A stretch of 43,930 nt of DNA from Mariniblastus sp. (GCA_011523945.1 WTFU01000190.1:1-43930), one strand, 5' to 3'; shown: positions 1 to 8,145, counted from the first letter of the stretch. Numbers and translations are program-made. Notes: a model not told the origin generated them from the letters alone.

Positions 1-1
1 T

Positions 2-109
2 GCGAGAGCGAGTGGCGGCAAGCATGCGACCCGGAAAAGTCCCGACGAACTACTTGCTTCTCTCCGGATTTCAGGCAATGTCCCAACTTCTCGGCTAAGT
101 GGCGGTTAA
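2..109 (+). pseudogene. Upstream part of ABC ATPase, interrupted by TAA in the signature motif (partial)
   Basis: This stretch is in the same reading frame as the downstream ABC/permease gene. It ends with codons reading L-S-G-G followed by TAA at 107-109, and then R-Q-R-L-A-I-A-M continues in frame. ABC ATPases carry LSGGQ at this point, so a CAA-to-TAA change (one base, at 107) in the signature glutamine codon explains it most simply. The left part of the ATPase (Walker A, Q-loop) lies outside the window. What is seen is an ochre stop in an otherwise continuous frame. Whether it is a real null allele, a sequencing or assembly error at a contig end, or read-through cannot be decided from the sequence. 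The frame upstream of the signature is only weakly recognisable, so a further frameshift in 1-90 is also possible. Confidence 0.55.
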
Positions 110-130
110 AGGCAGCGGCTTGCGATTGCG

Positions 131-1264
131 ATGACGCTGGGCTATAACCCCACGGCCATTCTTTACGATGAGCCGACCTCTGGGTTGGATCCTTTGACGG
201 GTCGACAAGTTGCCGACCTAATTCGTGACACCCATGAAGAGTTTGGTAAGACGTCAGTGATTGTGACGCATGATTATCATGCACTGATGCCAATTGCGGA
301 TCGCATTTTTCTACTCGATCCAGATTCAGGGAAACTTGAGGAAATAGCTTCGTCGGACTGGGAAGGAATTCCCGATCGTCTCGCACCGATGGCAGTTACC
401 TCAGTGGCGAAGGAGGATGAGGTAAATTCTTTTTCTTTTGGCGAATTGTTGAGTCAAAAGTTTGCCCAGGTGTTCGTAGGAACCACTGGAGCGCTGATTG
501 CTTTGGTGATGGGCTTAATCGGTCTGATTCCAATCTGGCGGAACCCGGTTTGGGGAATGCGTTATTTTGCGTATTACGCTCGGATGGTGTTCGGTCCGAC
601 CGCGTTCCTATATTTGATGGCTTCGGGACTTATTTCCGGGTTTGTAACGACTTATTTTACCTTTAAATTTTTGCCTTATTCGAATTATACTGGGCCTCTG
701 CTGGTCGAAGATTTATTGACCGCGCTAGGATTTGCCACATATCGGATTTTCGTACCGGTACTCTCATGTGTGTTGATCGCGGCGCGTTGTGGCGCTGCGG
801 TGACCAGTGACATTGGAGGAAGGCAGTTTGGGAATCAGATTGATGCGCTTAAAACCATTGGGATGAAACCGCGGTATTATTTACTGACTCCCATCATGTG
901 GTCGTTTATGATCGGGACTCCTTTGTTGAGTTATGCCGCGTTTTATGTTGCGAAATACACAAGTCTAGTTACGTTTGTGTTTTCCGATGGTGTTCATGGA
1001 GCGAATTTTTGGGATCAATTTTTTCACCGTGGGCTGGTCGAACCGGGTTTCCTTACCTATCAAGGTTTTGGATGGCTAATTGCTAAACTCCTTTGTTGCG
1101 GCGTTGGCATCGGGATAATATCTTATTATCAAGGATTGAAGAGTAAATTTTCGACTAGTGATGTGAGCCGCAGTGTAACTTCGACAATTCTCTGGGCCAC
1201 GCTCTTCTCGCTGACAGTTCATTTTATATTTGCATTGTTTGAGTACGAGGGTGTGGTTCCGTAG
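131..1264 (+). CDS. ABC transporter ATPase (C-terminal part) fused to MlaE-type permease
   Basis: The first ~90 residues are the C-terminal half of an ABC ATPase: Walker B and D-loop (LYDEPTSGLDP, residues ~11-21) and the switch histidine (VIVTHD, ~43-48). From residue ~110 the chain runs into an MlaE/YrbE-type permease with about five to six hydrophobic segments. The permease family acts in phospholipid or hydrophobic-substrate transport between the membranes. Usually ATPase and permease (MlaF and MlaE) are separate chains; here they share one frame with no internal stop at the joint, so they look fused. The ATG at 131 lies just after the signature motif and is only the first Met after the TAA at 107; it lacks a clear ribosome binding site, so the natural start is probably upstream, outside the window. 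If the TAA is real, no working ATPase can be made from this piece. The family assignment is firm and the substrate unknown. Confidence 0.8.
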   Translation: MTLGYNPTAILYDEPTSGLDPLTGRQVADLIRDTHEEFGKTSVIVTHDYHALMPIADRIFLLDPDSGKLEEIASSDWEGIPDRLAPMAVTSVAKEDEVNSFSFGELLSQKFAQVFVGTTGALIALVMGLIGLIPIWRNPVWGMRYFAYYARMVFGPTAFLYLMASGLISGFVTTYFTFKFLPYSNYTGPLLVEDLLTALGFATYRIFVPVLSCVLIAARCGAAVTSDIGGRQFGNQIDALKTIGMKPRYYLLTPIMWSFMIGTPLLSYAAFYVAKYTSLVTFVFSDGVHGANFWDQFFHRGLVEPGFLTYQGFGWLIAKLLCCGVGIGIISYYQGLKSKFSTSDVSRSVTSTILWATLFSLTVHFIFALFEYEGVVP

Positions 1265-1312
1265 TGGAATCTTCGTTCACGCCTAAATGTATAAATTTTT
1301 AACAGGATATCG

Positions 1313-1450
1313 ATGGGATTTTATTGGTCATATTGGGTGATAGCGTGGGTGTTTATGGGGCTCACATTCATGATTGCTACGGGAGCGATTTTGATGGGCG
1401 CTCTTGCGCTAGACAGAGAAAACGAGTATCCCGATGAAAGGAATCACTAG
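1313..1450 (+). CDS. 45-residue single-pass membrane protein
   Basis: A short ATG frame ends in TAG and lies 48 bases after the ABC/permease gene. AGGA at 1304-1307 is a reasonable ribosome binding site, 5 bases before the ATG. The peptide has an aromatic N-terminus (MGFYWSYWVIAW), one continuous hydrophobic stretch over residues ~3-33 and a short charged C-terminal tail (DRENEYPDERNH), so a single membrane-spanning segment is predicted. It follows the transporter closely on the same strand and may be co-transcribed; a small accessory subunit is a guess. I do not recognise a family. It is too short for length-filtered gene calls but has a good start signal and no competing frame. Confidence 0.55.
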   Translation: MGFYWSYWVIAWVFMGLTFMIATGAILMGALALDRENEYPDERNH

Positions 1451-1683
1451 ACCTTAAACCCCGCCGCTGGAGGGCCGAGTTAACCCACTGACTCTTTGGT
1501 ACGAAAGACGTGGACTTTGGTTGGGGATTGGTATAACGTTGAGGTCGGGGCGTGTGTTAAGATCTTGCACATCCCACTCAGTCGTGGACGAAGTTGGTTT
1601 TGTTATTGGAGCGCTCTTTTATCCAGCTTTCGAGGCGAAGAATTTAGAGTTTTCCAGATCACAGTATTTGAATGGAGAGTCAA

Positions 1684-2232
1684 GTGAGAGCGAGCGGTTT
1701 AGCAGTTTTACTAATCATCGCGATGTTTGCGACAAACGGTTGTAATAAGTCAGAGCAGTTGAAAAATTCCACTTCAGCGAAACCCAAGATCTATACGGTT
1801 AACGGGGGACCGGCAGTCGGTGATTTAGCTCCAGAAATCGAAGGAGTCGATCTTGATGGAGTCGAATTTAAGTTGAGTGACTACCGTGGTAAGGTCGTTA
1901 TGCTCGATTTTTACGGTGATTGGTGACCGCCTTGTCGTGCGATGTACGACGAAGAGCGGTCGCTCGTAACTGAGATGGAAAAAGCCGGGAAACCATTTGC
2001 ACTGATCGGCGTCAATGTAAATGATGAGCTCGAACACATTCAAAAGGTTGTGAAAGAGAAAGACCTGAACTGGAGATCGTTTTTCGCCGGGCGCGACGCT
2101 ACGATTCCGGAGGCCTATAATGTCCAGGGGTATCCAACGATTGTAATTATTGATGCCGATGGTGTAGTTCGATCAGTAGCGCATGAACCCCAGAACGATT
2201 GGATTGAGCACTTACTTACTGAGATGGAGTAG
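1684..2232 (+). CDS. TlpA/thioredoxin-like lipoprotein with in-frame TGA at the first active-site Cys (candidate selenoprotein)
   Basis: Read through the TGA at 1924-1926, this gene encodes a 182-residue thioredoxin-fold protein. Residues 1-20 are a lipoprotein signal (basic start, hydrophobic core, T-N-G-C with Cys20). Next come G-D-x-A-P-E and the strand VVMLDFYGDW, then the active site W-[TGA]-P-P-C with the TGA at codon 81 and Cys at 84. The cis-proline motif GYPTIVIIDADG is near residue 150. TlpA/ResA-type proteins are membrane-anchored thiol-disulfide reductants with W-C-x-x-C, so TGA sits exactly on the nucleophilic Cys. Both halves are in one frame and the family conservation continues past the stop. 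GTG at 1684 is chosen because GGAGAG (1674-1679) precedes it and gives a compact signal peptide; ATG at 1672 (four more residues) is the alternative. If TGA is a true stop, the product is a useless 80-residue stub, and the next ATG (1942) has no ribosome binding site. Selenocysteine is the attractive reading; a Cys-to-stop error is the main rival. Confidence 0.7.
1922..1964 (+). promoter_or_regulatory. SECIS-like hairpin beginning at the in-frame TGA
   Basis: Lower stem: 1922-1930 pairs with 1956-1964 (nine pairs, two of them G-U; the core is GACCGC with GCGGTC), and it includes the TGA itself. After a one-against-three internal loop, the upper stem 1932-1938 pairs with 1946-1952 (seven pairs, core GTCGT with ACGAC, one G-U). 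This leaves a 7-base apical loop (1939-1945) that begins with G. Bacterial SECIS elements lie in the coding region directly after the UGA and bind SelB through an apical loop with a G near its 5' side, so overall shape and position fit. The distance from the TGA to the loop is 12 bases, shorter than the roughly 16 or more I recall for known bacterial elements, which counts against it. No folding programme was run. Confidence 0.45.
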
Positions 2233-2268
2233 CTAAGGAAATTTTTTGTGACGGATAAAAATTTATAA

Positions 2269-2297
2269 GCGGAATCAAAAATGATTCCGCTTTTTTT
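2269..2297 (+). terminator. Intrinsic terminator after the thioredoxin-like gene
   Basis: A perfect 9-bp stem (GCGGAATCA 2269-2277 with TGATTCCGC 2282-2290), an AAAA loop and seven T at 2291-2297. It lies 36 bases after the TAG of the thioredoxin-like gene and before the convergent FG-GAP gene. Its presence right after the second half of the gene supports 1684-2232 being one transcribed unit through the TGA. Confidence 0.85.
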
Positions 2298-2341
2298 ATT
2301 TGGCCTAAAAATTTTTAATGCCTGGAGTGCCAAAGGGGACG

Positions 2342-3586
2342 TTATTTGCCTTGGTTAAAGAGAATCCACGTTCCATCTTTGCCTGCGACCGCAATATCGA
2401 TTTTACCATCTTGATTCAAGTCTCCGGTGCGAATTTGCAACCCGGTGCCGATGTGCCCTTCTTCGATGATATGACGGGTAAACTGGTTTTTATTTTTATC
2501 CCATTGATAATAATACATGCATGGCATGTCTAAACCGCCCGGATCTCTTCCGTTATGAGCAAATACGCGTTTACCGCTGATTAGTTCATCCGTTCCATCG
2601 CCATTGAGATCGGCGAGGTGAATCGTGTGGGGCTGTGAAAATGATTCGTCTATCAGATGTTGTTTAAAGATTAGTTTCCCGTCTTTATCAGCTCCTTCCG
2701 CTTGCCACCAGTAAAGTCCAAAGTCATGGCCTTTGCCCCAGACAATATCATTTTTTCCGTCGCCGTCCATGTCACGAATGAGCATTGGGCAACTGGCATG
2801 CAGATCTTCCCAGTCTGGATGGAATTTCCACTTTTTGTTTAAGGCATCTTCTTCAGGTCTTTCGTACCAACCGGTTGCTATCAATATGTCTTCCCGTCCG
2901 TCATTGTTGATATCACCGAATCCCATCCCGTGTGTGTTACCGTCCACTCCAATAACATGCTTTAGAAGCGTAGGAACGACGACATCTTCGGTTGTGGTCT
3001 TTTTGTTTTTGCCTCGTCCTGTTGTTTTCTCGACTTTTTCGGTTGCTGTTCCAAATTTCCAGATAACGACAGGATTGTTCTTGTTCCAGCTATTCGAAAT
3101 CCATTCGGGTATTTGGTCACCATCGAAGTCGTGAAGAAAACTGGCTTCATTCTGCGATAGCTCCGTGTCTTTTAATAATCTTGGTTCCCAAAGTTTACCG
3201 AGCTTTAGTCCGTCTGCTCCGGGGTTTTTGAACCAATAAACTTCTGTTTTAGTAAACGCACCCGCGATTACATCCACCCATCCGTCTTTATCAACATCCA
3301 TGCAGAAATCGCCATTGGAGTGTACATAACCATTCCAATCTTCAATCAATCGAAGCGGGTGCGGCGCAAAATCGGGCGCTGGATACCAATTGCGTCCGGC
3401 AATAACATCGGGTTTGCCATCCTTATTAATATCTGCGATATCAACTCCTTCATTGGCGTCGACAGTTAAAAGCTGATGAGTAAAGCGAACGGACGATGGC
3501 TCGTCTTGGGCTTGAAGTGCGGGCGTGACGGCGTAATCAAAAGCCAATAATAGAGCGAGTATTTTTACAAGGTTAATTGAGTTCAT
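2342..3586 (-). CDS. Secreted FG-GAP/VCBS repeat protein, seven-bladed propeller
   Basis: 414 residues. A signal peptide (MNSINLVKILALLLAFDYAV...LQAQ) is followed by about seven repeats carrying calcium-binding D-x-[ND]-x-D-G motifs, such as DINKDGKPD, DVDKDGWVD, DFDGDQIPE, DINNDGRED, DMDGDGKND, DLNGDGTDE and DLNQDGKID. This is the FG-GAP/VCBS pattern of an extracellular beta-propeller, and seven motifs suggest seven blades. Such proteins are common in planctomycete exported proteomes; a role in binding ligands or surfaces is family-level knowledge only. A longer frame reaches 3670, but the ATG at 3586 starts the signal peptide and has AGGA about nine bases upstream. A basic insert with K/T-rich sequence (EKTTGRGKNKKTT) sits between blades three and four. 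It is convergent with the thioredoxin-like gene and separated from it by the terminator. Confidence 0.85.
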   Translation of the reverse strand: MNSINLVKILALLLAFDYAVTPALQAQDEPSSVRFTHQLLTVDANEGVDIADINKDGKPDVIAGRNWYPAPDFAPHPLRLIEDWNGYVHSNGDFCMDVDKDGWVDVIAGAFTKTEVYWFKNPGADGLKLGKLWEPRLLKDTELSQNEASFLHDFDGDQIPEWISNSWNKNNPVVIWKFGTATEKVEKTTGRGKNKKTTTEDVVVPTLLKHVIGVDGNTHGMGFGDINNDGREDILIATGWYERPEEDALNKKWKFHPDWEDLHASCPMLIRDMDGDGKNDIVWGKGHDFGLYWWQAEGADKDGKLIFKQHLIDESFSQPHTIHLADLNGDGTDELISGKRVFAHNGRDPGGLDMPCMYYYQWDKNKNQFTRHIIEEGHIGTGLQIRTGDLNQDGKIDIAVAGKDGTWILFNQGK

Positions 3587-3749
3587 CGAATCTGATCCTA
3601 GAATTCTGCAAAGCGGACGTTGCGTGGAGAGAACAATATACAGGTTCTTGGCGGGAATGGAAAATTTCAAGTCAGGAAAAGATTTATGTTGCGTCTTGGA
3701 TTTCTAAACACTCGGCAAACCCAATTTGCTTTGGCAATCCGCATCTTCT

Positions 3750-4544
3750 CTACGTAAGTGACTCTCCATTTAAATTTTTCAAACGTCCGGATTCGCGTCC
3801 GGCGACAATTTCAATCCTGCTGCGGAAATTATCTTTCCGCTCATTGAACATCGTGATTTTCAAGTCTTTAAACCCAAGCCAAAGAAGGATGTCCCGGAGT
3901 GATTCTTTTCCATTAGGAAACCACGATAGTTGATGTACCCCAGACATGACTTTCGTTCGGCTTTCTCTCGCCATTGTCAGTCCTCGCGGGTTGTTGGGGT
4001 CGAGCATCATCGCTGTGTTGAGTATGAGAACATCGGTGGTAAGGTCTGCAGCTATTTTCAGGCCAGTCACTGGGTCGGGAAGGTGATAGAAAATTCCGCT
4101 AAAATAGGTCATGTCAAACGGTTCATGGTTTTGTTTAGGAACGTCGTAAAGATCCATGACTTCAAATTCGATGCGATCGGTGGGAAAAACTGTCCGGTGT
4201 TGTTGGACAAACTTGGCTTGTTGAATCCAATGGTCGCGCACATCGAAACCGACACCGCGTTCTAGATCGCGTTCGCGGGACCAGAAGCAGTACCCACCCC
4301 CATTGCATGCGCAGTCAAGAAAACTCTTGCCTGACATCCCCTCAGGATAAATTTGATCAAGTTGCTGTAGGTAACGGACGCGGGGTGAAATCAGGGTGAC
4401 TCCGTCATTCTCGGCGCGGTCAAGCTTGCCATCAGGGGAAAACACCCGCCCCGTGGTGAAGTCGTCGAATAAGTGGATGTCGTGGTGCCAAGGCGCCATG
4501 GTCTTGATCTTCTGAGTTAATTCAGTAATTGAATTTTCAGTCAT
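3750..4544 (-). CDS. Class I SAM-dependent methyltransferase, CmoB-like
   Basis: 264 residues. SAM-binding motif I is seen at ~75-85 (FLDCACNGGGY), an acidic motif II at ~100 (GFDVR), a D-L-Y motif at ~131 and FSGIFYHLPDP at ~148-158. The layout, particularly the Y-H-L-x-D-P segment, resembles the CmoB/Methyltransf_9 group, which modifies tRNA wobble uridine, but the protein is shorter than CmoB (about 320 residues) and its substrate cannot be inferred. The ATG at 4544 is used; a GTG at 4553 would add three residues and neither has a strong ribosome binding site. It stands alone, 163 bases from the FG-GAP gene on the same strand. Confidence 0.8.
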   Translation of the reverse strand: MTENSITELTQKIKTMAPWHHDIHLFDDFTTGRVFSPDGKLDRAENDGVTLISPRVRYLQQLDQIYPEGMSGKSFLDCACNGGGYCFWSRERDLERGVGFDVRDHWIQQAKFVQQHRTVFPTDRIEFEVMDLYDVPKQNHEPFDMTYFSGIFYHLPDPVTGLKIAADLTTDVLILNTAMMLDPNNPRGLTMARESRTKVMSGVHQLSWFPNGKESLRDILLWLGFKDLKITMFNERKDNFRSRIEIVAGRESGRLKNLNGESLT

Positions 4545-4836
4545 AAAAGGCACAGCCTAAAAGTAAAAACGTTGAATAAAAGTAATAACCCTGTAGTTAA
4601 TTCGACTTTCTAGTTTAGGTCAGGTCAAATAATTTCTCTGAATTAAACGCGGTTGTCCAAGATTGAGTTGGAACGTGTTGATTTTAATAACGGTTCGTGG
4701 CAAATCTTGTTTTAGCCGGTTGACTGGTATCGCATTCATTTAGAAGTCAAGGCCGTGCGTTTCGGCCACGGCTATTGGTGTTGACGAGGACGGTCGGTAT
4801 CATAACGCGGTCCGTGAATCGAATCTTGAAACGCTA

Positions 4837-5754
4837 ATGCAATCCGTCACACCAAACGCCCGGCTGGGTTTAGTTTGTGCCATAGTCGCACAAATTCTAT
4901 GGGGGTGTTTTCCCGTTTATGTCAACGCATTAAGATCAATCGCGCCATTTGATTTTGTGGCGCATCGGGCCGTATGGTCTTTTCTGCTTCTGGTTAATTT
5001 AGTGTTTTTGTCAAATTGGTATCCCGCCCTAGGATTACCTAAACGAGAAGAAATTCGTTCAGGACTCTCAGCGCGGACCACATTGATTGCCTACGCAACG
5101 GCAGCGGTCTTGATCGCATCAAATTGGATTGCCTTCGTGTGGTCGGTAATGAATGGCCATGCTATTGACGCCAGTCTCGGTTATTACATCTGTCCACTTA
5201 TCGTCGTTTTATTGGGCGTTGTTTTCTTAAGGGAAAGGCTGTCGAAATTGCGGTGGCTAGCGGTAGGGTTTGCGGCGGTTGGCGTGGGGTACACCACGTT
5301 CGCAGAAGGGACTTTGTTGTGGGTTTCGCTGGCGATTGCGGGGAGTTTTGGATTCTACGGCTTAATCAAAAAACGAGCGCCGTTATCCGCGTTGTCGGGA
5401 CTGACTTTTGAAACGGGTGTCTTGTTTTTGCCGGCCGTGGCTTACCTTCTATGGCGGGCTTTTGCCTCGGATTTACCTTTCGGAGACTATCCGGTTTGGG
5501 TTTATTTGCTAATCCTCGGTAGTGGTGCGGCGACCATTTTGCCGTTGGCGTTTTATGCGACTGCGGTAAAGCATTTGCCACTCTCGACAGTCGGATTTCT
5601 CCAATATATTGGTCCAACCATTCAATTCTTTATTGGAGTATTCTTGCTGAACGAATCAATGGATTATGTTCGTTTGACGGGGTTCGTATTTGTTTGGATT
5701 GGCGTTGCGATTTTTGTGGTTCCACCAGAAAATTCCGCCGAACGAGTTGGTTGA
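4837..5754 (+). CDS. rarD: EamA-family transporter RarD
   Basis: 305 residues with about ten hydrophobic segments and the characteristic RarD opening (GLVCAIVAQILWGCFPVY, residues ~11-28). Length and internal duplication (two EamA halves) match RarD, named for chloramphenicol sensitivity in E. coli; the natural substrate is unknown. Inner membrane. The ATG at 4837 is the first Met of the conserved N-terminus. A short G+C-rich hairpin (4752-4772) lies in the leader about 65 bases upstream and may or may not matter. It converges on the DUF1592-type gene with only 27 bases between stop codons and no recognisable terminator. Confidence 0.88.
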   Translation: MQSVTPNARLGLVCAIVAQILWGCFPVYVNALRSIAPFDFVAHRAVWSFLLLVNLVFLSNWYPALGLPKREEIRSGLSARTTLIAYATAAVLIASNWIAFVWSVMNGHAIDASLGYYICPLIVVLLGVVFLRERLSKLRWLAVGFAAVGVGYTTFAEGTLLWVSLAIAGSFGFYGLIKKRAPLSALSGLTFETGVLFLPAVAYLLWRAFASDLPFGDYPVWVYLLILGSGAATILPLAFYATAVKHLPLSTVGFLQYIGPTIQFFIGVFLLNESMDYVRLTGFVFVWIGVAIFVVPPENSAERVG

Positions 5755-5781
5755 TTCGCAGAATTAACATGGTGTCCGAAG

Positions 5782-8145
5782 TTATTTATTCAGGAACTCG
5801 GGGGTATCTACGACCGCATGGATAAGGGAGCGAAATCCAAAATCGTCTTTTTCGGTTTCAGCGACACAAGTGAGAATAGAAGGCCTGTCTGCGAATGCGA
5901 CGGGAGCACCTGTTGCGTAAGTTAGGAGCTTAGCGGCTACATTGTTGGCGATTAAATGTTTTTGACTTGATAAAATCTGTTTAAAACTCGATATTCCCTT
6001 GAACGCTTCGCCGCTAGACATGGTTGCACTAGCATCAATGCGGGGGCCACGTTTATTTTTCCGGCCGACTCGTAGCGTATAGTAGTCTCGCCAGCGGCCG
6101 GAGGGGTCATAATTTTCTAGGGCAAATCCAGGGGGGTCGATGATACGGTGACAGGATGCGCAGGAAGGATCGCTTTGATGTTTTTTCAGTTGATCTCGAA
6201 TTGTTGAAGCGCCTCGAGTGTCTGGTTCGATCGCTGGTATGTTCTCTGGAGGGGGCGGAACCTCCATTCCCAATATGCGATCAGCAATCCAAGATCCACG
6301 GATGACCGGCGATGTCTGGGTGCCGTTTGCGGTTACTTTTAGCACGGATCCGTGAGTTAGTATTCCGCCACGATGGTCTTGGGAGTCGAGAGAGACTTTT
6401 TGAATGTCGCCTCCCGATACATGATTTATGCCGTAGAAGGAGGCGAGATGGCTGTTGAGGAAGGTGTAATCGGAATCGATAAGTTCACCAATGGATCGGT
6501 TTTGTTGAATAAGATAGTTCAGATATGCGTGAGTTTCCGCAACCATAGAGTGTTCGACAATCGAATCAAAACCCGGATAGAGTTTTGAATCGGGCTGGGT
6601 GAATCCGATGAGACGGAGATCGAGCCATTCTGCAGCAAAAGACGCGGCAAATTGTTGGCCGTGCGGGTGATTAAGTAACCGGTCGACTTGTTGGTGGAGA
6701 ATCGATTTATCTTGCAGTCGACCTTCGGATGCGAGTTGAAGAAGTTCCTCATCCGGCATTCGATTCCAAAGAAAATAGCTGAGTCGAGAGGCCAACGCGT
6801 ATGAATTGAGTTTTCCTGCCGGGTGCGGAAACAGTAGGAAGCGTGGTGAGCATAGAATGGAGCGGTATCCCAGTCGAATTGACTTTTCGAAAGATTGCCC
6901 TTTCTTTAGCGCTTCAGAAACGGGAGTAAAATAACGAGCCACTAGATCGGGTGAACTGGGGCAGCGAAAAGCTGCGTCGGCGAAACGTTGAATCAGTCTT
7001 TCGGCTTCCTTTAAATCCAATTCAAGGGTGCGTTTATCCGAAGTTTTCGATTCCTTATATGAGCCAAATAAAGTTGCTCTGATCTGTGATTGTGATTTGC
7101 CGGTATGGATTCTTTCCAAAACAAGCGACTCAATTCCAATTCCCGGAACATTTTGTGGTTCACCCTCGCCCGCGCCAACTTGCCCTCCGGCGAATTTGGC
7201 TTTTCTCAGTTTCGCATCAGCTGGCCTCACTTCAAACATGTGTCCTTCCGGCAGCCATGCGATAACCGTTTTTTCACCTATCTCAGGTGTGACCTCAAAT
7301 GAATCGACCCAGGTCATTAGCGGAGCGCTTGATTGGCACTCACCGGTGCGAATAGAACACCAGATATTGCCATTGGCTGGAGGCCGAACTGATTTAGCGC
7401 GGATCTTCATTCGGTACCAACCGGCGCTGAGAGCTGTTGTGACGGGCAACCTGCCGTAGAATACGAGGCTCGAAGACCAAGTCGTTGCCAATCCCTTCCG
7501 CATTTCTGGTTCCCTGCAGCGTCTGAACGGATTGCGCCGAGCAATTTGTTTGGCCTCAAATTCATGTTTCCAGGTAGGGTTGTAATTTGGTTTGGCCCGA
7601 TTGAATGCTTCTTCTAAAGCCGCATCGATGACGGCTACGTGTTGTTTTAATTGGTGGTGTGAAATAGGTTGCCCTTCACCAACGGTTGTGAAGCCATGTG
7701 ATAATGGTTCTTCGGGTATTAATTCAGCCAAAGGAATGTCGATGCCGAGCAAATCATGAAGTGAATTTTCTAGCTGGATTCGAGTTAGTCGTTTTCCGCG
7801 GGAACGACCAACTTCACGATAAAGCCGTTGTTGTTCGCGCGTAATCCAGTTTTGCGTTGCGGTCAGAAAGTTGTGACGTTGGTCTTGATCGATTTCTAAA
7901 GCGTCCGGGGGTGGCATTTCGCCCCTGGCAACGCGATCGTAAACGCGGGCCCAATCTTCAAAAGTGTTTTCGCTAGTGGAATTCAGGTCAAATCCCGCTT
8001 CCGCCTCGGAGCCAGAGTGGCAATCCGAACAATTGGTTTTCAAGAACTGGCTTATTTCTTTCGGCGGAGCGTCCTCGTCAGCAAATATTCCACTGCCGCT
8101 TGATGCAGTTAAAAAAAATATCAAAAGATAATGAAGTCGAGCCAT
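5782..8145 (-). CDS. Planctomycete cytochrome-type protein (DUF1587/1595/1592/1588/1585)
   Basis: 787 residues, exported (signal peptide ~1-22). A c-type heme motif CSDCH lies near residue 40. Then come a PSD3/DUF1587-like segment (~118-180), a carbohydrate-binding-like beta region (~205-370), PSD5/DUF1595 (~385-445), PSD4/DUF1592 (~450-575), PSCyt3/DUF1588 with a second heme motif CASCH (~580-690) and PSD2/DUF1585 at the end (~715-787). This domain order is standard for the large planctomycete family. Its function is unproven; periplasmic electron transfer coupled to sugar oxidation has been suggested for such proteins. These genes are usually followed by a DUF1501 or DUF1552 gene, which is missing here. 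Divergent from the sulfatase gene, with 222 bases between them. Confidence 0.88.
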   Translation of the reverse strand: MARLHYLLIFFLTASSGSGIFADEDAPPKEISQFLKTNCSDCHSGSEAEAGFDLNSTSENTFEDWARVYDRVARGEMPPPDALEIDQDQRHNFLTATQNWITREQQRLYREVGRSRGKRLTRIQLENSLHDLLGIDIPLAELIPEEPLSHGFTTVGEGQPISHHQLKQHVAVIDAALEEAFNRAKPNYNPTWKHEFEAKQIARRNPFRRCREPEMRKGLATTWSSSLVFYGRLPVTTALSAGWYRMKIRAKSVRPPANGNIWCSIRTGECQSSAPLMTWVDSFEVTPEIGEKTVIAWLPEGHMFEVRPADAKLRKAKFAGGQVGAGEGEPQNVPGIGIESLVLERIHTGKSQSQIRATLFGSYKESKTSDKRTLELDLKEAERLIQRFADAAFRCPSSPDLVARYFTPVSEALKKGQSFEKSIRLGYRSILCSPRFLLFPHPAGKLNSYALASRLSYFLWNRMPDEELLQLASEGRLQDKSILHQQVDRLLNHPHGQQFAASFAAEWLDLRLIGFTQPDSKLYPGFDSIVEHSMVAETHAYLNYLIQQNRSIGELIDSDYTFLNSHLASFYGINHVSGGDIQKVSLDSQDHRGGILTHGSVLKVTANGTQTSPVIRGSWIADRILGMEVPPPPENIPAIEPDTRGASTIRDQLKKHQSDPSCASCHRIIDPPGFALENYDPSGRWRDYYTLRVGRKNKRGPRIDASATMSSGEAFKGISSFKQILSSQKHLIANNVAAKLLTYATGAPVAFADRPSILTCVAETEKDDFGFRSLIHAVVDTPEFLNK

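Noticed and set aside
1496..1745. Two overlapping short frames before the thioredoxin-like gene
   Set aside because: They overlap each other and the real gene in other frames and have no start signals; 1451-1671 appears non-coding.
1924..1926. TGA read as tryptophan (alternative genetic code)
   Set aside because: TGA is the normal stop of several intact genes in the window (for example rarD at 5752-5754, DUF1080 at 11087 and the hybrid kinase at 11254), so it is not reassigned.
1942..2232. Separate gene starting at ATG 1942
   Set aside because: No ribosome binding site precedes it, it would begin in the middle of a thioredoxin fold after the active site, and it is in frame with the upstream half.
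4752..4772. 6-bp G+C hairpin upstream of rarD
   Set aside because: Short stem with a 9-base loop and no match to a riboswitch or leader that I recognise; could be chance.
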